Source of the DNA: an uncultured Microbacterium sp.
Lineage (GTDB): Bacteria; Actinomycetota; Actinomycetes; Actinomycetales; Microbacteriaceae
Length of the DNA stretch: 64,000 nucleotides
NCBI RefSeq assembly: GCF_900078385.1
Contig: NZ_FLQR01000010.1
Span: 124,001-188,000 of the forward strand
Direction: 5' to 3'
Part shown: one piece after another, positions 62,773 through 64,000 of the stretch
Numbering within the stretch: the stretch's first letter is position 1
Layout: every line of letters starts with the position of its first letter
Made by a program: the position numbers and the translations under genes
The notes under the pieces: generated by a model
Databases searched by the model: none
What the model was told of the DNA's origin: nothing
Seen by the model: the letters and a program-made list of their open reading frames with translations, nothing else

Positions 62773-63491
62773 CCGATCCGCTGACGATCGCGGGGGCCCT
62801 CAACTTCCGGGACACCGGCGGTCTTCCCGCCGATGGCGGCACGACGCGTCCGGGCGTCCTGTTCCGTTCGGGCAACCTCGCACGCGTCGACGCCGCCGGG
62901 CGCGCCGCGCTGCAGCGGCTCGGCCTTCGTCGCATCATCGACCTCCGCGACGACGCCGAGGTCGCGTGGGAGCCGACCCGGCTGGCCGAGCTCGGCCACG
63001 AAACCGTCCGGATCCCGCTGTTCACCGGGTCGACGGCATCCTTCTTCGCCGAGGACCTCACGCTGGACGACCTGTACCGGAGCCTCGTCGACGGTTCGGG
63101 GGAGAGCATCGTGGCCGTCGTGCGGGCGGTGATCGCGGACCAGCCCGTGCTCGTGCACTGCACGGTCGGCAAGGACCGCACCGGGGTGACCGTGGCCCTT
63201 GCGCTCGCCGCTGCCGGCGTCGACGAGGACGCCGTGGTCGCAGACTACGCGCGCACCGAGGCGCTGCTGCCGGCGCGGCGCAACGAGCAGGTGGTCGCCT
63301 ACCTCCGCAGCATGCACCCGGAGGCGCGTCACCTCGAGGAGCTGGCGACCCGTTCGCCGGCGCCCGCCATGCGCCGGGTGCTCGACGATCTGCGGGCCCG
63401 GTTCGGTGCCCCCGTCGACTTCCTCCGCGCGCACGGGCTCCGTGACGACGAGATCGATGAGCTGCGACGCGTCCTGATCGTCCCGCGCTGA
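62769..63491 (+). CDS. Protein tyrosine/serine phosphatase, LMW-unrelated (PtpB-like)
   Basis: 240 aa. P-loop VLVHCTVGKDRTGVTVALALAAAGV with nucleophile Cys131; N-terminal NFRDTGGLP and LFRSGNLARVDAAG are typical of the actinobacterial PtpB/Y_phosphatase3 family that acts on phosphotyrosine, phosphoserine or phosphoinositides. No signal peptide. Translationally coupled to the AhpD-like gene. Confidence 0.93.
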   Translation: MTDPLTIAGALNFRDTGGLPADGGTTRPGVLFRSGNLARVDAAGRAALQRLGLRRIIDLRDDAEVAWEPTRLAELGHETVRIPLFTGSTASFFAEDLTLDDLYRSLVDGSGESIVAVVRAVIADQPVLVHCTVGKDRTGVTVALALAAAGVDEDAVVADYARTEALLPARRNEQVVAYLRSMHPEARHLEELATRSPAPAMRRVLDDLRARFGAPVDFLRAHGLRDDEIDELRRVLIVPR

Positions 63492-63508
63492 CATCCGCGC
63501 GGCGGAGG

Positions 63509-63527
63509 CAAGGTAAGGCAACCCTTC
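63509..63527 (+). promoter_or_regulatory. DtxR/IdeR-type iron box
   Basis: caaggtaaggcaacccttc matches the DtxR/IdeR operator pattern (TTAGGTTAGGCTAACCTAA) at most of its positions, with dyad symmetry AGGTAAGG/CCC. It lies just upstream of the -10 TATAGT (63537-63542), so an iron-loaded repressor would block the downstream gene. Confidence 0.72.
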
Positions 63528-63536
63528 CTCACAGGG

Positions 63537-63542
63537 TATAGT
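63537..63542 (+). promoter_or_regulatory. -10 element of SIP gene
   Basis: TATAGT; transcription would start near 63549, almost at the ATG at 63552. Confidence 0.6.
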
Positions 63543-63551
63543 GGTCGCATC

Positions 63552-64000
63552 ATGTCCAGCTCCCTCGCGCACACTCCCGCCGCCTGCCGGGCGTCGAAGC
63601 ACACGCGCGTCCAGCACCTCATCACGGCGGACGAGTCCTCGCTCGCCGAACTGGAGGCGCTGATCGCGACGCTGCCGCTCTGCTCTACCGGTCGCGTGTT
63701 CGTCGAGGTCCCGGATGCCGGCTGGATCGGCCGGATCGCGGCGCCCGCGCGGATGACCGTGACGTGGCTCGACCGCTCGCGCCGCTCCGGAGCCCCCGGC
63801 ACGAGCCGGGCCTGCGCGCCCGGCCAGGCTCTCGCGCGCGCCGTCACGGCGTGGGCTGACGAGATGCTGTGCCGTGCGGACGATGCGACCCGCATCCACC
63901 TGCTCGGCGGGTTCCTCGGCACGGCCGACATCGTGGACCACCTGACGACGGCGCTGCACGTCGAGGCCTCCGCCATCGACGCTCCCGAGCGCTTCGGGCT
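63552..64000 (+). CDS. Siderophore-interacting-protein (SIP) domain protein, 3' truncated by window edge
   Basis: At least 149 aa, absent from the ORF track because it has no stop in the window. HLITADESSLAELEALIATLPLCSTGRVFVEVPD, TWLDRSRRSGAPGTSRACAPG and HLLGGFLGTADIVDHL are the pattern of actinobacterial SIP domain proteins, which belong with siderophore ferric reductases of the ViuB group. The N-terminal FAD domain is not visible, so this may be the SIP-only form. Controlled by the iron box upstream, consistent with iron uptake. Confidence 0.87.
   Translation, partial: MSSSLAHTPAACRASKHTRVQHLITADESSLAELEALIATLPLCSTGRVFVEVPDAGWIGRIAAPARMTVTWLDRSRRSGAPGTSRACAPGQALARAVTAWADEMLCRADDATRIHLLGGFLGTADIVDHLTTALHVEASAIDAPERFG

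Overview
The window is a high-GC, densely coded actinobacterial chromosome segment. WhiB1, an MtrA-MtrB-LpqB module, a SigR/RsrA pair, a fused 2-oxoglutarate decarboxylase (Kgd type) and GuaB1 all point to Actinobacteria. Gene order, the many 4-nt overlaps and the leaderless promoters fit Microbacteriaceae, most likely Microbacterium (inference from gene content only; no search was run). Nothing looks like a prophage, plasmid, rRNA/tRNA operon or CRISPR array. Most of the window is core chromosome, with a small accessory pocket near 37.5-39 kb.

Layout. 0-7.2 kb: the 3' end of katG, an AqpZ-like aquaporin, and a minus-strand operon running GPDPase-membrane protein > DUF4129 > DUF4350 > MoxR > DUF58. 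7.3-14.2 kb: mtrA-mtrB-lpqB, comF, long-form hpf, and an unusual coiled-coil protein facing them. 14.4-26.8 kb: secA, an AlaA-like aminotransferase, a DEAD-box helicase, an Rv3235-family protein, a BldC-like HTH protein, an orphan SAF/CpaE-like pair, a PdtaS-like kinase and whiB1. 26.8-31.6 kb: bcp, aroA-rsgA, sigR-rsrA and a lipid-kinase gene. 31.6-37 kb: kgd, guaB1 and a GNAT. 37.6-38.8 kb: a frameshifted AbiEi/DUF559-like gene bracketed by two copies of a ~64-bp palindrome. 38.9-41.3 kb: two CNNM/CorC-type membrane genes behind a tiny acidic/proline-rich leader ORF. 41.4-54.9 kb: metabolic and repair genes (OYE, nnrD, GT87-like, thiamine-binding protein, MFS, Nudix, metX, metY, SDR, MFS, PRTase, ung, PAT). 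54.8-61.2 kb: protealysin-like protease with its emfourin inhibitor, then a complete oligopeptide ABC transporter operon. 61.3-64 kb: hydrolase, AhpD-like protein, tyrosine phosphatase, and an iron-box-controlled siderophore-interacting protein that runs off the end.

How genes work together. MtrAB-LpqB, SecA, MoxR/DUF58 and WhiB1 concern envelope, division and secretion. SigR/RsrA, Bcp, KatG and the AhpD-like protein concern thiol and oxidative stress. MetX/MetY form the acylhomoserine plus sulfide route to homocysteine. DppABCDF imports peptides and lies beside a cytosolic-type metalloprotease/inhibitor pair. Sixteen genes carry TANNNT placed 6-7 nt before the start codon and are predicted to be leaderless.

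The most interesting signals are the palindrome-bracketed broken nuclease-like gene, the MgtL-resembling leader ORF ahead of the CNNM gene, an over-represented GGATGCC heptamer that also builds terminator hairpins, and a 63-bp tandem repeat between pdtaS and whiB1. There is no gene-free stretch over 300 bases except 38635-38961, which holds palindrome copy 2, a G-rich tract, a promoter and the leader ORF.
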